Positions 62,081-64,000 of a stretch of 64,000 bases of DNA are shown here, in pieces. Origin of the DNA: an uncultured Balneola sp. (GTDB lineage Bacteria; Bacteroidota; Rhodothermia; Balneolales; Balneolaceae); NCBI GenBank assembly GCA_913058495.1, contig CAJXQC010000003.1:124001-188000 (forward strand), written 5' to 3'. Numbering within the stretch: the first letter of the stretch is position 1; each line of letters opens with the position of its first letter. A model generated the notes under the pieces. That model saw nothing but the letters and a program-made list of their open reading frames with translations. It was not told where the DNA came from and made no database searches. A program made the position numbers and the translations under genes.

Positions 62081-63760
62081 TTAAAATTCATCAGTAACAC
62101 AGCCTTGTGATGCCGAAGCAACAGTGCGTGCATATTTATAAAGCTGTCCACTTTTTTCTTTCATTGGAGGCGCTGTCCACTCAGCCTTTCGTTCCTTTAG
62201 CTCTTCATCAGTCAATTGAACATTAATTGTATTTTTGACAGCGTCAATACTGATTACATCTCCATCTTTAACCAAAGCTATGACTCCTCCGGTTTGGGCT
62301 TCAGGAGTAATATGACCAACTACAAATCCATGAGAGCCCCCTGAGAATCTTCCATCTGTTATCAAAGCAACTTCTTTACCTAGTCCGGCTCCCATTATAG
62401 CAGAAGTTGGCTTGAGCATTTCGGGCATTCCCGGACCACCCTTGGGGCCTACATATCTTATCACAACAACGTCTCCCTTTTGAACAAGACCATCCCGAAT
62501 TCCTGCATTTGCTTCTTCTTCACTGTTAAAAACTCTTGCTGCCCCTTCAAATATTAGACCTTCTTTTCCTGTGATCTTGGCTACAGAACCTTCACTGGCT
62601 AGGTTTCCAAATAAGATCTGAATGTGTCCGTTTTCCTTTATGGGATCTTCAATTGGTTTGATGACTTTTTGATCATTTGACAGAGGAGCTACTTCAGCAA
62701 GATTTTCGGATAAAGTTTTTCCGGTCACTGTTAAGCAATCACCATGAAGCATATTTTTATCAAGCATATATTTCATTACTGCAGGAACGCCACCTATTTC
62801 GTGAAGATCTTCCATCACATAAGATCCGCTTGGTTTTAGATCAGCCAGAAAAGGTGTTTCATCACTGATTTTTTGAAAGTCAGAAATCGTAAAATCTAAT
62901 TGAGCAGCTTTTGCAATAGCCAGTAAATGCAAAACGGCATTTGTTGAACCTCCTAATACAGTTACAACTCGGAAAGCATTCTCTAATGATTTTTTTGAAA
63001 GTATATCCAGTGGTTTTATATCATTTTCAATGAGGTTTTTTAAATGATATCCTGCTTCTTCGCATTCAATAACTTTGCCGCTATTCGTAGCAGGAATCGA
63101 AGAGTTGTAGGGAAGAGCCAAGCCAAGCGCTTCAATAGCAGATGACATTGTGTTGGCAGTATACATCCCGCCACAAGCTCCGGCTCCGGGACAAGCATTT
63201 TTGATTATTTTTTTAAACTCATTTTCATCAATTTTGCCAGCTACTTTTTGTCCCCAGGATTCAAATGCAGAAACAACATCTAATTTTTTTCCATTATGAT
63301 GTCCGGCCGCGATAGTCCCTCCATACAACATTATTGAAGGCCTGTTAACTCTAAGCATTGCCATAACAGCACCCGGCATATTTTTATCACAACCTACAAT
63401 CGCGATAAATCCATCGTAGCTCATGCCTTTGACTACAGATTCCATGGAGTCAGCAATCAGATCACGAGAAGGTAAAGAATACCGCATTCCGGGAGTTCCC
63501 ATAGAAATACCATCACTGATACCAATAGTATTAAAGATCAAAGGGGTGAGATCTGCTTTTTGAGCTCCTCTTTTTACATGTACCGCCAGATCATTTAGGT
63601 GCATATTGCAAGGATTTCCTTCATAACCCGTACTGGCGATTCCGATCATTGGCTTATTCAGGTCTTCGTCATTTAAACCAATAGCATGTAACATTGCTTG
63701 AGCAGCTGGTTGTGAACCATCTTGGGTAATCAGTTTACTAAACTTATTTAATTCAGCCAT
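62081..63760 (-). CDS. ilvD: Dihydroxy-acid dehydratase
   Basis: A 559-aa iron-sulfur enzyme dehydrating dihydroxy acids in isoleucine and valine synthesis. Cluster-ligand cysteines appear in [27 protein letters not shown] and [19 protein letters not shown]. The C-terminal [19 protein letters not shown] motif is typical of the family. The ATG at 63760 is the normal start; 16 bases before it ends the attenuator's T-tract. It is the first structural gene of the operon. Confidence 0.96.
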   Translation of the reverse strand: MAELNKFSKLITQDGSQPAAQAMLHAIGLNDEDLNKPMIGIASTGYEGNPCNMHLNDLAVHVKRGAQKADLTPLIFNTIGISDGISMGTPGMRYSLPSRDLIADSMESVVKGMSYDGFIAIVGCDKNMPGAVMAMLRVNRPSIMLYGGTIAAGHHNGKKLDVVSAFESWGQKVAGKIDENEFKKIIKNACPGAGACGGMYTANTMSSAIEALGLALPYNSSIPATNSGKVIECEEAGYHLKNLIENDIKPLDILSKKSLENAFRVVTVLGGSTNAVLHLLAIAKAAQLDFTISDFQKISDETPFLADLKPSGSYVMEDLHEIGGVPAVMKYMLDKNMLHGDCLTVTGKTLSENLAEVAPLSNDQKVIKPIEDPIKENGHIQILFGNLASEGSVAKITGKEGLIFEGAARVFNSEEEANAGIRDGLVQKGDVVVIRYVGPKGGPGMPEMLKPTSAIMGAGLGKEVALITDGRFSGGSHGFVVGHITPEAQTGGVIALVKDGDVISIDAVKNTINVQLTDEELKERKAEWTAPPMKEKSGQLYKYARTVASASQGCVTDEF

Positions 63761-63776
63761 TCTTTAGATTAAGTGT

Positions 63777-63807
63777 AAAAAAAAAGCCTTCCGGATTAGG
63801 GAAGGCT
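63777..63807 (-). terminator. Attenuator terminator of the ilv-thr operon
   Basis: On the minus strand AGCCTTCC (63807-63800) pairs perfectly with GGAAGGCT (63792-63785) around CTAATCC, followed by nine T residues (to 63777). It lies between the leader ORF and ilvD, 17 bases from the ilvD start, where a terminator would normally make no sense unless regulated. Confidence 0.93.
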
Positions 63808-63880
63808 GTTTTGTAGAGTATTAAGATCACACATTACTTCCCCGGTCGGTATTTGGTACCAATGACATTAATAATGACCG
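63798..63880 (-). promoter_or_regulatory. Alternative RNA pairings of the ilv-thr attenuator
   Basis: Three overlapping pairings are possible. Pause (1:2) pairs CGGTC (63880-63876, in the Thr/Val codons) with GACCG (63847-63843). Antiterminator (2:3) pairs GGGGAAG (63843-63837, the last leader codons) with CTTCCCT (63804-63798), which is the left arm of the terminator. Terminator (3:4) is the 8-bp stem. Stalling at Ile, Val or Thr codons would free GGGGAAG, and a ribosome at the stop codon would cover it. The logic is that of trp- and ilv-type attenuators; pairing is read from sequence and function inferred. Confidence 0.75.
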
Positions 63881-63902
63881 TGATAATGGTGCGTGTAATC
63901 AT
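63834..63902 (-). CDS. ilvL: ilv-thr operon leader peptide (6 Ile, 2 Val, 4 Thr of 22)
   Basis: A 22-codon ORF with ATG at 63902-63900 and TAA at 63836-63834, starting MITRTIITVIINVIG and ending TKYRPGK. Of 22 residues, six are Ile, two Val and four Thr, none Leu. These are exactly the amino acids made by the downstream genes. Leu is absent, and no leu genes are present in the operon. It is unrelated in sequence to the enterobacterial ilvL and thrL peptides but equivalent in design. The Ile-Ile and surrounding codons are placed so that a stalled ribosome would release the antiterminator strand. Confidence 0.88.
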   Translation of the reverse strand: MITRTIITVIINVIGTKYRPGK

Positions 63903-63924
63903 TCTTGAATTAGTTTTGTTGGAG

Positions 63925-63956
63925 CAAAGAAATGTCTAATTCATTCAAATATCAAA
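63925..63956 (-). promoter_or_regulatory. Predicted Bacteroidota-type promoter of the ilv-thr operon
   Basis: On the minus strand TTTG (63956-63953) is followed after 20 bases by TTTCTTTG (63932-63925), one change from TAnnTTTG. The leader ATG starts 22 bases further on, leaving room for a short untranslated region. Confidence 0.5.
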
Positions 63957-64000
63957 CAATATACACTCAATTATTGCGCTTAAGTGGGATATCCAAACTT

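Noticed and set aside
1-64000. CRISPR arrays, rRNA genes or a replication origin
   Set aside because: No regularly spaced repeats, rRNA-like segments, dnaA or DnaA-box cluster were noticed on either strand.

Overview
The window is a low-GC (about 40 percent, by eye), gene-dense stretch of a chromosome, most likely from the FCB group and probably Balneolota or another Bacteroidota-like lineage. The evidence is general: few Shine-Dalgarno sites, several TTG/GTG starts, two Bacteroidota-type promoters (TTTG, 19-20 bases, then TAnnTTTG or close to it) upstream of amino-acid operons, lipoproteins, exported Asp-box/sortilin-like and LamG proteins, a BlaI/M56-TonB pair, and a thr and an ilv gene set joined in one operon. 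No rRNA or taxonomic marker was matched, so the assignment is inference.

Layout. 1-3.4 kb: minus-strand histidine operon hisG-hisD-hisC (hisC is cut by the left edge). It is preceded by a 25-codon leader ORF with ten His codons. 3.5-8.4 kb: small genes, lepA, an exported protein and lepB. 8.4-9.1 kb: 630 bases without a gene but full of palindromes. 9.1-19.4 kb: an exported M24 peptidase and a fatty-acid/acyl-CoA block (two AMP-forming ligases, hotdog thioesterase, hydroxyacyl-CoA dehydrogenase/enoyl-CoA hydratase fusion, thiolase, SDR). A four-helix-bundle (23S IVS-type) gene with an in-frame amber codon and flanking inverted repeats sits inside the beta-oxidation operon. 19.4-29.8 kb: oxidoreductase, PspC protein, BlaI repressor with M56-TonB receptor, desaturase, two unknown membrane proteins, class II photolyase, rarA and a histidine kinase. 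30-35.4 kb: flavin reductase and two-component genes.

35.4-38.9 kb is accessory: palindromic REP-like repeats, two AT-rich unknown genes, a REP-associated tyrosine transposase bracketed by REPs, a broken tyrosine recombinase, a small HTH-like gene and tRNA-Leu(UAA). 39-52.6 kb returns to core and exported genes: a sortilin-like repeat protein, a beta-barrel, the RelA/SpoT enzyme, an HU-like protein, ruvX, def, fmt, an ankyrin protein, two class V aminotransferases, a GNAT protein and a truncated LamG protein.

52.7-63.9 kb is one minus-strand operon, ilvD-ilvB-ilvN-ilvC-ilvA-thrA-thrB-thrC. It runs from aspartate (except the asd step) to threonine and on to isoleucine and valine. Upstream is a 22-codon leader peptide with 6 Ile, 2 Val, 4 Thr and no Leu codons, followed by a strong terminator and mutually exclusive pairings. 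This is a textbook ribosome-mediated attenuator whose codon content matches the pathway content of the operon. The two leader systems (his and thr-ilv) are the most interesting regulatory content seen here.
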